The position numbers were made by a program, and so were the translations under genes. Positions 1-10,962 of a DNA stretch of 64,000 nucleotides are shown in pieces. Position 1 is the first letter of the stretch. Each line of letters opens with the position of its first letter. The DNA comes from Haemaphysalis longicornis (Eukaryota; Arthropoda; Arachnida; Ixodida; Ixodidae), in the NCBI GenBank assembly GCA_013339765.2, contig CM023449.1:222027492-222091491 (forward strand). Reading direction: 5' to 3'. The notes under the pieces were generated by a model. It searched no databases and was not told where the DNA came from. It saw only the letters and a list, made by a program, of their open reading frames with translations.

Positions 1-1323
1 AAATTTGGATGCCCTTCGGAATCCCGGAGTCGCTGAAGCTGGCTGATCTTGTGCGCAGTGATCAATTTGTCGAGCGTGTTTGTGGTGTCCGTGTCTTACA
101 ACGCTTGCGTTGACGTGTAGGCAAAAATGCCTAGCGCTACTTTTTGTGCTTTGCATAGAACGATTTCTGGATTTTTTCGTTCTGCTTTTAGGATTCTAAT
201 ACGGTAGATGGTACAATAATTTGGAATGGATGTGCGCCTCTTTGATTTGCAAGGCGTCCTCTTCCCTAAGACTCCTGTGTCTTTCGTGGTCCTTGCCAGC
301 ATGTGAATAACGTGGTTGAATGGATTCACGAGTTGGCCAATTGTTAAATTCGCTTTGCTGTTGTTCTGAATGGTCAGTTCCCGAACCTTGTTAGGTCTTT
401 GGGCAACGAGCATGCCGTATATGTGGACTTTCAGTTGTTCGTCAGCCTAATTTTTGTTTTGTTGGGTAACGACCAGGAGCTCTGATTTTTGCGATGAACA
501 GGTCATTACTCCTATTGAAGCATAGCTCTGGATTGTAGGCGCTGCTTTTTGAAAATTTTCTTCGATGTATCCCAATGAGCCTCTTTTCATCCATACCGTT
601 ATCTCATCCGCGTATATCGCATTTTTTGTACCTTCTATGGTATTGAGAATTTTGGGAAGATCCATGATCGCTATGTTGAATAGGAGCGGCGAAACTATGA
701 AATATAGTTTAGAAGAACTTGTTGGTGGACGAGTTGGTGCATCTTCAACGTAAAGTAATAAACTGCGCGATTTTGAATGGCCACAAAAACGGAGGAAACA
801 CAGGACAGGCGCAGGACAGGTGCCTGTCCTGTGTTTCCTCCATTTTTTGTTTCCTTCTTTCTTGCGATTCGATGGAGCCAAGTGTTAGTGCCATGTGCTG
901 GTCTCTTAGAAAGCTCCTCACGTAATTGTGCGTTTTTTCTCCGCAGCGTGTTGATTGTAAGTTTGTCAAGGTGATATCATGCGATACGGTATCCTTGAGT
1001 TGTAGAAGACAGTCCTGGGCTGAAATTCGGTTTCTGTAGCCGATGAGAGTTGGGGGGAACACCCCCGTATCTTCAACAAATTTCACCAGCCATGTCAAAA
1101 TTACCCTTTCCTTTAGTTTTCCCGAGCAGGAGGTCAAAGAAATTGGTCTGAGATGTTCCAGGCCCAGCGTTTTGCCTTCTTTCGGTATCAGTACAACCTT
1201 GGCCGATTTCCATATTCTCTGCACATCTCCACTATCCCAGACTTGATTCATGAATGTTTTCATCTTTTCTTGCAAAATCCTCTTCAGAGAGATTTCAGAG
1301 GAGTTCATACGATAGCCCGTCAT
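1..1323 (-). mobile_element. Decayed non-LTR retrotransposon, reverse transcriptase part
   Basis: Reading from 1323 downwards, the frame gives WKSAKVVLIPKEGKTLGLEHL, the RPISLTSC motif and TGVFPPTLIGYR, typical of the reverse transcriptase of animal LINEs. A second block at about 745-540 gives VSPLLFNIAIMDLP and YADEITVW, the palm motif, with the usual second Asp replaced by Glu. The segment expected between SHDITLTNLQ and CGEKTHNYV, which should carry the first catalytic Asp (KAFD region), is missing. A 51-bp palindrome and flanking sequence interrupt the frame near 770-850. Positions 413-96 may be the post-RT region. The element is inactive. ORF1 could lie upstream, around 1500-2250 on the minus strand, but I cannot confirm it. 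Confidence 0.85.
791..841. repeat. 51-bp palindrome with 20-bp perfect arms inside the LINE
   Basis: The left arm is 791-810 (GGAGGAAACACAGG...) and its exact reverse complement is 822-841, separated by an 11-base spacer that itself repeats part of the arm (CAGGACAGG). It splits the reverse transcriptase frame, so it is probably a later insertion or a hairpin formed by a rearrangement. Confidence 0.9.
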
Positions 1324-2640
1324 GTCGCGGCGTAGTGTTCCGCTTTATTTTGTTATGAGCTGCTTTAATTGCCTCTACGTCGATGGGTCGCGAGCCGATG
1401 CTTACGCTCTTGACAGGAATGTACACGTAAAATGCATGTCTGTTGTCAAACAAGCCCAGCTTTACAGGCTACTGCGTCAGCAGCGTGTTGCTTGCTAGGG
1501 ATGCGACGCGCAGAAAATCCGCCTGACCCAGAATCATTAGCGCTGTTAACATCACACACTGACCTCGGCGTACTTCCCTCTGCTTTAGGTGGCCTACTGC
1601 CGTCGACCTTCAAATAAATTGCTGCGGCGCTTTCAAGGAGATGCCCGCTCTACGGCTAGCCTTGTTAGTGCATTTTGGCTTGATCGCTACCTCTGGGGTT
1701 TGTACGGAGGAAGAGAAAATGTTTTATTAAGGGTCCTACATGGCCTAGGTTCTCAGGGGAGTGGTTTCTTCTCTCCAGGAGCCCATATGCAGTCCGCACA
1801 GCCGATGCTCTTGTAACCTGCTGAAGCTGAGTAGGCAGACATGCGCTGAGCAGCAGGATCTCCCAATACGCTACTCGGGAAGTTGACGGAAGAAGGGGTG
1901 GGTGCTCGGAGCGAAAGACGCCCATACCGATTAGGTGGCCGACTGTACCAACGTCTGAGCAAAATTTTCATCGCGCGCCTTGGGGTGGTGGTGTTGCGCG
2001 GTTGGGTACTTGCTTGTCGCCGACCTTCGGGGTATTTAAGAATGTGCCCTCAATCAGATGCTTGCTCGCTGTCTTTCGGTGCGGATCTGGGTCATTTGCT
2101 GGCTTATTTGCTTTCTGGCAAGCCCAGCAAGAAGATGCGTTTTCTTCTTTGAAGCGCTGGGAAATGTTTCCAAGAGCAAATCAACTGCCAGCAATTTTTC
2201 TTTTTCACAGGTCAGGCAGCCAGACATCAATACATCATTGACAAAACGCACATAAAGCTACAGCAAGAAATGTATAATTCCACTGAATTGCGGCTTGAGG
2301 TGAGCGCAAAAATGCCTTTTCTATACTTGAATAGGATATCATGCATGATCATTAAAAATTCTATAAATGGCGGGTAGAGGGTTAAATCTCGTCGCCCCTT
2401 AGGATATCGAACTGCATTGGAAACTTCATTGCTGCAAGATCAAAATATCAGTGAATAGGAGGCAGAAACGAAAGCTAAAACAATGGGACGGCACCTTCGG
2501 AAGCGTTTCCTTGCCCGAGGTGCTCCACGGTGAGAGTTCGAGGGAAAACTCGGCCGTCCAGCATCGCCTTCTTATAAAAACGCCGCTTTCACGTGGCGTT
2601 CCACGGTGCAAACCATCTCAAACAGAAAAACGGCACCTCC
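1324..2640. other. No recognised gene; possible decayed LINE ORF1
   Basis: On the minus strand a discontinuous frame at about 2250-1500 includes short Cys-containing stretches (SCWACQK) and a Pro/Arg-rich segment, in the position where ORF1 of the LINE at 1-1323 would lie. The similarity is too weak to assign. The rest (2260-2640) shows nothing. Confidence 0.3.
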
Positions 2641-2642
2641 AC

Positions 2643-2700
2643 GCAGGGGCGTAGCCAGAAATTTTGCTAAGGGGGGCCTGAGATTGCCCCTCGACCTCCT
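2643..2700 (+). repeat. Tick-type GGGGCGTAGCCAG repeat fragment
   Basis: AGGGGCGTAGCCAGAAATTTT followed by a G-run and a pyrimidine-rich segment is the edge of a high-copy repeat that I know from tick and other arthropod genomes. Only one end is visible. Confidence 0.6.
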
Positions 2701-4649
2701 CCATGTTATTTTACAAGGGATGAAAAATGTGAATATAAATACATAAGTATTAACTAATATTATACATAACTAATACCTGAAAGTATTAACTGAGATTTAG
2801 TATTATAAACTGCAAATGCCGTGCTAATTACTGTCAAGAACAAGGAAAATAAAATATATCCTAAAACATTATTCACACATTCAGAGAATTGTGGCAGAAT
2901 TACGACCACTGCTTGTAATTTTCTGTTTTTCTATATGAGAAGAAATAGAACTTAAAGAAATATGGTAATGTAGAACAAATATAAATATATATGCTTAACA
3001 AACTCTGAAGCAAAAAAACGTGGAAGTAAAAAGCTAATTCACCTAAATTGCACAAGGCACGGAGCGTATATTTTAAACGGGAAAAGCACGAAACAATCGA
3101 CTTGAAGCTGGACGTTGTATTTATTTAATGGTAGCTTTGTCATGGAAGAATAACTTATTTCACTTTTGCACACATGCTACGGTTAGGGAGAAATATTACC
3201 ACCTTTGTTTATGCCAATATATTGCGTAGGAGCAGTTTGTACTGCGGATAATTGCACCGAATTAGTCTCACAAAAACTACGCCAAAATGTAGAGTGGGGT
3301 GGACAGTTATGAAGTGTACAGTTATACAGAAATGCCGTTCTACATCGCGCTAATATACCGGCGAATTCGCCGCTGCGGCGCCGCTAACTACGATTTTTTC
3401 AGCGGCAAAAGATCGTTTCCCGGGCGGCGCAGCAGCAAATTCGTATGTAAATTCCATAATGTAGATGGGAAAAGGGGCGGGGGGCGAAGTGCAAGTCGTT
3501 AGCGCACTGGTTTCCTGCTGCAGCCCATGCTTGCATGGATGTACTAAAGCAGCCAGGCCTACTGTTTCGGCCGCGAATCTCCTCTATAGTTTGTTCTCAG
3601 CAGTGACTCTCGTCACGTCGCGGAGCAGGAGCTCGCCGAACACCCCCGCGGATGAAGGCCTTGCATAAGTGTCAAGCATTCCAGGAGAGGAGCGGGCCTC
3701 CATGGGAGAGTAGGTGTGATGTACAGACAGGATTCGTGGAGGTCTAGACAAAATCCTATGATGGTTGCGGTTGCCTCGGCCACCGTTCATGACAGCGCGA
3801 CAATATTTCGGGGGGGGGGGGGGGGGGGTTGCTGAAGCATTATTAGCCAACCGTCCCTAAGCCCCGGCCTCCACGAGGCATTCCACAGTGAACAATTGAA
3901 CTCGGCAGTAGCGAGAGATGATGATGAAGGGAAGAGAGGAACAAAATGCCAAATTCACCACTCACGTCTACTCTTTTGTTACACATCGGCATGAGTTCGA
4001 GGAGCAGCGAAAGGCGCAGGAGGAGACAGATAGAAGTTATTCGAAAGCAATAAGGGAGGTCGGAAAACAGTGTCCACCCGTAAGATTGCCAAGCCTTTTT
4101 ACAACGCGAGGCGAAACACGGCGTATCAGATTTTCAGCCGGACATCCGTGCTTGCGCATTCGCAACGCGTATGAAGTACTCAGGTGTGCTCGGATTGTAT
4201 TTTTGCGTTAATTATGTGAACATGCTGCTACAGGAACACCTGCAAGCCCATAAGTCTAAACGCGAGTGCTATTATAACACACCCCCGCTGCATAATGAAC
4301 GCAGGGGGAGCCTCTCGTTCTTTCGTGAGTTTTAAGTCCAGTGCACTTTAGGCGCTCGCCTTATCGTCGTAGCTCCCTCGCTAAACCGAAGTAGAATAAC
4401 AGGGCGTCCGGTGGTAACTCTGTCGTTCGCGGCGTACCCCCGAGGCTTCGAAAGCCAAGCGGTCTATATAGTCATAAGCGTTCGAAACTCGTGAACCGCT
4501 GAAGCTTGTCCTACACCTCCCCGTTGTTTAGCTAAAAAAACTATAGGTTTATGTGAGGACAAATATACGTAATTAACCGGTAGCGCCCACGTTCGTTTAG
4601 TTAGGAACGCTCCTTGGGTTGGTTTTTACGACAGTAAATTAAGCGAAAA
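2701..4649. other. No gene recognised; AT-rich stretch, poly-G tract
   Basis: Positions 2,700-3,290 are AT-rich without coding signal. A run of about 20 G lies at 3,810-3,830. The block 4,345-4,395 resembles 46,588-46,640 (both contain GCACTTTAGG and GTCGTAGCTC), so it is a dispersed repeat piece. Nothing else is supported. Confidence 0.5.
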
Positions 4650-5505
4650 AAGCGGGAGCGCAAGAAAACAATGACACGTCCGAAATGAGCAGAAAGGCTC
4701 CAGCCCCGCACAAAAATTACGCCTTCGAAATGACGCATGAAGGCTCTAGACCCGCAAGAAAAATTACGCGTTCGAAATGACGCAGAAAGGCTCCAGCCCC
4801 GCAAGAAATAAATACGCATTCGAAATGACACAAAAAGGCTCCAGCCCCGCAAAAAAAAAAATGGCGCGTTCGAAATGACGCAGAATGGCTCCAGGCACGC
4901 AAGAAAAATGGCGCATTCAAAATGATGCAGAAAGGCTCCAGCGCCACAACAAAAATTACGCGTTCCAAATGACGCAGAAAGACTCCAGCCCCGAAAGAAA
5001 AATGGCGCGTTCAAAATGCCGCAGAAAGGCTCCAGCCCCACAAAAAAAAAGATGGCGCGTTCGAAACGACGCAGAAAGGCTCCTGCCTTGAAAGTAAAAT
5101 GGCGCGTTCGAAATGACGCAAAACAGCTCCAGCCTTGCAAGAAAAATTGCGCGTTAAAAATGATGCAAACAGCTCCAGCCCCGCAATAAAAATGGCGCGT
5201 TCGAAATGACGCAGAAAGGCTCCAGCCCCACAAGAAAAATGGCGCGTTCGAAATGAAGCAGAAAGGCTCGCGCCTTGCAAGGAAAATTACGCGTTTGAAA
5301 TGCCGCAGAAAGGCTCCAGCCTTCCAAGAAAAATGGCACGTTCGAAATGACGCGAAACAGCTGCAGCCTTGCAAGAAAAATTACGCATTCGTAATGACGC
5401 AAAACAGCTCCGGCCCGCAAAAAAATGGCGAATTCGAAATGACGCAGAAAGGCTGCAGCTCTGGAAGAAAAACGGCGCGTTCAAAATTATGCAGAAAGGC
5501 TCCAT
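4650..5505. repeat. Minisatellite, about 18 copies of a 47-bp unit
   Basis: The unit reads roughly GGCTCCAGCCCCGCAAGAAA, then AATGGCGCGTTCGAAATGACGCAGAAA, repeated with substitutions and one- or two-base indels. The copies at 4,651-4,700 and 5,460-5,505 are the most degenerate. Because 47 is not a multiple of three and stops are rare, all three minus frames stay open for long distances with rotating peptide repeats such as FLRHFERAIF. This is not a gene. The array lies upstream of the recognised ABCA exons. Confidence 0.95.
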
Positions 5506-6039
5506 GTTTAAATTTCCCGCCAGCGCACCGCGCATGTCATCGGCAGTGGACGAAGACTAGCTGGGCATGCACGCCCCCCTGCCAAAGAGAAAGAAATACT
5601 AGCAAGAGAGGACACTCCCATAAAGCCCTGCGGCCGAATTGACTAGCGCACCGAGCGGGGGGACAAAGAACTGCTCACTTTCGGTTTTGGGTTTCGCGGG
5701 CACTGATTTCAGCGGGTAGTTTAAATGACTGGAAAGCGCTGCTCACGGCGACGGGCATCGGTACGGTATTCAGACGCTTTCATGCATTGGTTAGTGTTTA
5801 TTTCAATATATCATTCTCAGGCTTGGTGCGCGCAGTCTTTAAAAAATTATTTTTTTGAAACGTGAAATTGCAATTTACAGTACCGTTTACAGATGATTAC
5901 GAATTATGTCGTGTGTTCACATCTTGTCAAGCCACGCCATAATGGACACGTCATAATGAACACGTCATAAATGAAGAAATATTTATTGCATGGCACTAAA
6001 TGGAACAAGTTGTCAAAATTTTTTTCAATACACATATAA
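5506..6039. other. No feature recognised
   Basis: A GC-richer block (5,510-5,720) gives way to AT-rich sequence. A short direct repeat (GACACGTCATAATG / GAACACGTCATAAATG, 5,944-5,972) is present. I see no coding signal. Confidence 0.5.
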
Positions 6040-6626
6040 TAATAAAAATTCGGCCCATCTCCCCGCGAGGGGGACTCGAGTAAATGCGTCGCATAGGGGG
6101 TTGGTGTATTGCGTTAACGTTTAGTGTTTGGGGAGTTGGCGGTAGTGAATGCGTTGTATCAGCAGCTTCTTGACGTAGTTTGAATGAGTCAAGGATATAA
6201 GGCGCGTTCGTAGCCTTTGATTCTGAGTCGGTTTTGTGGCGCAGTGGGAAGAGCACCATGTACCTCGCGTTCTGCCCACAGGTAGTGAATGCGTTGTATC
6301 AGCAGCTTCTTGACGTAGTTTGAATGAGTCGAGGATATAAGGCGCGTTCGTAGCCTTCGATTCTGTGTCGGCTTTGTGACGCAGTGGGAAGAGCACCATG
6401 TACCTTGCGTTCCGCCCGCAGGGTCGTGGGATCGAAACCAGGCGCCGATAAGTATTATTTTTTTATATAGTGTAGGGGGAGGGGTGCGGACCTGTTGTTG
6501 AGAGCGAGGAGGGTAGCGTGATGCGGGAGAGGAGGAGTGGGGGAGAGGGCGCACCTACGCGCTGAGCTGTTGCGGACGGACGGCGGACGCTACATGTGAG
6601 TTAAAGAAATGCTCTGCATTTAAAAG
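6040..6626 (+). mobile_element. Hairpin-ended element, copy A (HINE-like)
   Basis: The 5' end has CATCTCCCCGCGAGGGGGA and then AAATGCGTCGCAT. The 3' end has AAATGCTCTGCATTTAAAAG, a hairpin followed by A4. The same arrangement is found in five other copies in this window. The interior contains a 140-bp tandem duplication with tRNA-like motifs. No protein is encoded. Confidence 0.7.
6141..6420 (+). repeat. 140-bp tandem duplication with tRNA-like head
   Basis: Unit 1 is 6141-6280 and unit 2 is 6281-6420, differing at only a handful of positions (for example AGTCAAGG/AGTCGAGG and GATTCTGAG/GATTCTGTG). Each has an A-box-like GTGGCGCAGTGGGAAGAGC. Only the second is followed by a B-box-like GGGATCGAAACC (about 6428), so a tRNA-derived head was duplicated without its 3' part. 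Confidence 0.9.
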
Positions 6627-7117
6627 TGGGTAATACACCACAACATAGACAGCACCCACTAGTGAGAGGAAAACAAGTTTCCAGCAACGAAAAAAAAAAT
6701 GCACAAGTAAAGGTACCACAACCATACAAAGGATTAACCTCCATGGTAATTGAAAACGCAGGGAACACAGAAGAATCAGCCATCTGCAGTGTTAGTCGTA
6801 TCTACAACACCCTCAGACTGTGTGCGCTGTTGCAGCCATACAGAAATATCAACCATAACAAAATCTAGACCCTGGGATACTTGCAAGTGTTTACGGCCAC
6901 AATCTTTGCAGATATTTTTTTTACTGTGGCACTTTCTCCAGTGAGGATGTGAAAGAAGGGAAACACTTGCGCCACGCTTACCAAAAAAGGCTTCGGTGGC
7001 CTCGCTTATTTGATGAACTCCAATGAGTTCTATTGCCTCTGGGCAACTTCAGATCAGCAGCATAATTGAATGTAAATCACATTCGTGTGGACATGCACAC
7101 GCAAAAAAGTTACGAGG
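6627..7117. other. No feature recognised between two mobile elements
   Basis: Short reading frames only. Nothing resembling a known protein or repeat was seen. Confidence 0.45.
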
Positions 7118-8039
7118 AAAAAAAAATTGCCACCACCTCCCCGAAGGGAATCGTGAGGAAGTGCGAATGCATTTCTTGCGCCGAGAGTACACGGCGTAGT
7201 AATTGTGCCATCGCCTTGAGAGGCGCGTACCGGCGAGGGGGAGCTGTCAGGCGAGGGGAGAGGCGCAGCGATTGCTCCTCCGGTGACTGCGCTGCCGATG
7301 TCTCCCTGAGTGGCTACGATCGCGTGACCCGGGCCCTCGCCGAGAGAAGGGCTGGTGGAGTGGACGTCTTCCTAAAGCGCTACCGCCCCTTCAGTGAAGA
7401 GCTCAGGCGACAGCAGGACCGGACCCAACTCCTGGTCTTACAGCGCGCCGACCTCGCTCCTGATGCATCGCCTCGAACGTGTCCCACTGACGACCCGTGC
7501 TCCTTCGCTCGGAGTGGAAGCCGGGGCGAGTACTGCGGCGTGTGCTTGGTTGGACACGTCTACGCCAACGTCCTCTCGCATGCCGTGTGTACTTCGCCGC
7601 TCAGAGACGACTCGGGGCAACGGTCAGTACGGCATTAAGGGACAGATCGTGAACGTGCCCATCGACGTTCCGAGCGTGGTGGAGTGTCTTCCGCGGCTGG
7701 TTCCCGAGGACGTTGCGATAGACGTGCACGTAAAGCGGAGGCTGGTGAGTCCGGCTACGTACAGGCGCGGACTAGTAAAGCGTGGTAGCATCTTGGCGTG
7801 GTTGAAGCACCTGGATCCGAATTCGATGCGGTACAACGTTGCGGAAAGCAACATGATGATGATGCGCACTTATTCCTGGCCAATCTCCCACGTGGGTATG
7901 TGCCATGTCAGCGGCCAGGCAGCGCGCGCCCATCTCCCCCCGTTGCTAAGGAAGACGAAAAGCGCGCGCACCCGCAGCTGTTGCTATGCGGACGGCGGAA
8001 GGTTCGGGGTCGCTTATAAAGTGCATTCGCACTTAAAAA
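7118..8039 (+). mobile_element. Hairpin-ended element, copy B, with Helitron-derived insert
   Basis: The first 140 bp (CACCTCCCCGAAGGGAATCG, AAGTGCGAATGCATTTC, the conserved CCTTGAGAGGCGC block) closely match copy D at 30,911. The last 50 bp (GGGTCGCTTATAAAGTGC... hairpin, then A5) match its 3' end. Between them this copy carries about 690 bp absent from copy D, including a Helitron protein fragment. The 13-bp AAGTGCGAATGCA near the left end is the exact inverse of TGCATTCGCACTT at the right end. Confidence 0.75.
7618..7863 (+). pseudogene. Helitron-type protein fragment
   Basis: The frame GQYGIKGQIVNVPIDVPSVV, ECLPRLVPEDVAIDVHVKRR, then KRGSILAWLKHLDP is the motif order (GQ.VNVP.DV...LPR, ...V.LKR.L, ...V..AL.WLK) of the region upstream of the helicase in Helitron rolling-circle transposon proteins (DUF6570-like). 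The fragment is short, has no replication or helicase motifs, and is followed by unrelated sequence, so it is a remnant. It lies wholly inside a hairpin-ended element. Confidence 0.7.
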
Positions 8040-8253
8040 TCAACTTCCTATTGATTCCTTGCAAGGATCAATTTCCCAAGAAGACGGGTTCAGCTTCCCA
8101 AAGTGTTGCCTTCCCAGTAAATGCAAAGGGCCAGGCGGGAATATTTTAGGTACGTGTACGTAGTCAAACGAAAGGTTCCAGGATCGATCAAGGCACACAA
8201 ATTCACGTCTCCCGCTGTCAATTCGAACAGTAATATAAAAAACAGGGAAGCCG

Positions 8254-9434
8254 TTTAAAGGGGCACTGACACAAAATTTTGAAGGCGAGATAACTACGGA
8301 GATAGATTGGTGTGAACACATATACACCATCTGCAAAATATCAGCGGAGAATACAGCCTAGAACATATTTAAAATCAATTTTGAAGTGTGCGAAACGAAA
8401 CCGAGCAGCCAGCAGAGGACCACGCGCAATCGACATCCCGCGGATATTTTGTAAATAAACAACATCCAAACACGTCACGAGTTTGTGTTTGCCGCTTCCG
8501 CACTGCCGGCGTTTTTCGCCGGCTCGCCCGGCTCGCTGCTCCAATCGGAGGGCCGGAGGGCGGAGCTTCTGCTCTCGAGAACGAACGACCCGATCGTTGG
8601 CGGCGGAGGCGCTGTGATTTCGTCAGCTCGTCGGGCAGCTGGCCGCGACCAAAGTTCTACAGCGATTCCAGGCACTCTGTTTCTATTACTTTTTATTTAC
8701 ATTGGACGAGAAAACGCGCTGGAGACACGAAAAGCCCACTGAGCGAGCCGCACCGTCGCTGGGCAGGCGGCGGCCACGGCCGCAATGTGGCCCAGGCCGG
8801 CGCAGGTAGCTCGAGTGATAGCCTGTTACCGCTGCACGAAATTGTACCTAAGTCCCAACCGGCAGCTTTTATGAGAAAGGAGTTAATGATGCGATGGCGG
8901 GTTGCATTAAAAATTGTCATCTGCACCGCTTACGAGAGCGGCAATCAAATATCCGCCGCAGTGATAAGCCGAACACATCTGTAGGCGGACCTGTAGGCAG
9001 ACCGGCCGGCTGCTCCAGCGCACATCTTGCCACCCAGTCTCTAGCGTCGCGCGTCGTTCTTTAGCCGCGGTAGCATTTACACTCGCAGCGCCTGCGTCAC
9101 GTCCACGGTCGCTTTTTAATTAAGCGGCTCACGGGATAAGTACGTCGGGGCATTCGCAGAAACTGCCGGCGATGCGGATTCGACAGTGCTACGGCAGCTC
9201 TGCTCTGTGATATCCCTCCCACGGTCACGTGGGCAGCTTTGTTCACACAAAATCCATGGGTTCGCGGCACCCGCTGAAACCGAAACTGCAACTGGCCGCA
9301 TTGAAAATGCCTCTAATTAAACAGCCGTCGCACGCTGAAGCAAATGAGGTTTGTACAGGTGATAAGTAGGTCACTAGCTACTTATTGCAAAAAAAAAAAA
9401 CTAGAAGCAAAATTTTTGTGTCGGTGCCCCTTTA
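8254..9434. mobile_element. TIR element, 1.18 kb, TTAAAGGGGCAC ends
   Basis: The left end TTAAAGGGGCACTGACAC and the right end (reverse complement TTAAAGGGGCACCGACAC) form an inverted repeat of about 27 bp with one or two mismatches. TTAA at both edges would fit a TTAA target duplication (piggyBac-like), but this is inference. No transposase frame is visible. The central 700 bp is GC-rich and is found again, diverged, at 38380-38945. Confidence 0.85.
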
Positions 9435-10962
9435 AGCTTCTTGAAGTCCGATCCATGAAGTCCTGTGCCATGAAGGGCTTACGGCATGTCTGGTATGATG
9501 AATGCAGCTGGCTGGTTGCCTTTGTCTTGATGGCACCTCGTTCAGTGTAGGCCACCCATGCTGTAGACCTGCACAGATGATAGGCGAAAGTGTACACAAA
9601 CTGTTTGCAATGACATTTGACCTGCGAACAGTCTGTAAATTTCACTGCAACTAGTGCTCAAGTATTGCCTCCAGCGCATGCCACCTATTTACAACATAAG
9701 AAGTTCTCTTATTCAGCAATCGTGCAGTCGCGCTATTAGCAACACTAATAATATGCGCCTTTGTAATTTTCAACACTGGTTAGGGGCACATTCCTAACGC
9801 AATTGAGCTGTTGTTTGGTATAACAAAAAAGATAATGCTGCTCACATAGCTTGATTTCCTTTGTCTTTTCTGTAAAATCAGGATGAACTGCGAAAGCGGA
9901 ATGAACGTAATACAAAGCCCAAACACACCTGTTGCCCCACGGGGACGAGAAAGAAACGCATCCAATGGCCGGGAACCTCGCGAAGGTATCTTTGGCCGCT
10001 GTGTGGGCACCGTGGCAAGCAGCAGTGAGCGTCGCACGGATGACCCCCAGATGCCATGGACTGAAAAATATGACAAGAACACACACAGATCAGAGTGAAT
10101 AGGTGCAATATGCGAAATACGTGTTTTATGAAACTAGCCAAAATGTGACTAGAGGAAAAAGAGCAAACGCTTGAAAAACGGCCAGGGCGGAACAGTTTTA
10201 TGCAATGCCTGTGATACCAGACTTGATATACAATGTAAAACGAAGACTCCATTTGAAGGTTTCAATTCACTGCATTCTCACCCCCGCCTCGAGCAAAGCT
10301 GTTATCTGCCGACTAAAGACGCGTTTTCACCGCACTTGACGCGCCATAGCAAAGCGACGCGCGCGCGTCTTTGGCGTCGGCGAGTGGGTTCGCTTGGTAC
10401 GCAGGCAGCTTGGTATGCAGGCACATGTAAAACTTTACGATGAGTGTGCGGATGCTGTTTATGCCCAGGTAAGCCAAATAATGCAAGTACTGCTACTTCG
10501 TCGCGTACGCTCGCTCGGACGGCTTTGCAGTGCATCACGATCATAATAAATAACAGCAGTAACTGTTAGCCAAGCTAGCAATGGCTAGCTGGTATAATAC
10601 AATGCAGCGTGCGGCTCACGTAGCTTCAGCGCAGCCACAGCGCACAACGCCTGTTTCGCCTACGGACCGCCGGCCTGTCGGCCACTTCCGCAACTCACCA
10701 CCGTCGTTTGCGGCGCGTGAACGCGACGTGCGGCGACGGGTGCGTGCCGCTGACATCCCTCAGCTCTTGAGAAAACGGCACAACCTGTATAAAATATCAC
10801 TACGCCCAGCTAACAAAATGGTCTCTTACGCGTTTCCAGGGCGTTTCCTACGCTCTTATCCTAAAGACACAGGACTAGCTATGTCTGATTTCACTTGGGC
10901 TACGCAGTGCTCGCACCGTTTGAAGTACAAGGAAACGTAAATATGATACGCACCACTAGCAC
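9435..10962. other. No feature recognised between two TIR elements
   Basis: Mixed-composition sequence with short frames on both strands. None shows domain-like similarity. No repeat edge was identified. Confidence 0.5.

Noticed and set aside
4601..5374. 257-codon open frame on the minus strand
   Set aside because: It is the translation of the 47-bp minisatellite in rotating frames, with no domain or start context.
8388..8984. 198-codon plus-strand frame
   Set aside because: It lies in the GC-rich interior of a TIR element, shows no domain, and is not conserved in the related segment at 38.4 kb.
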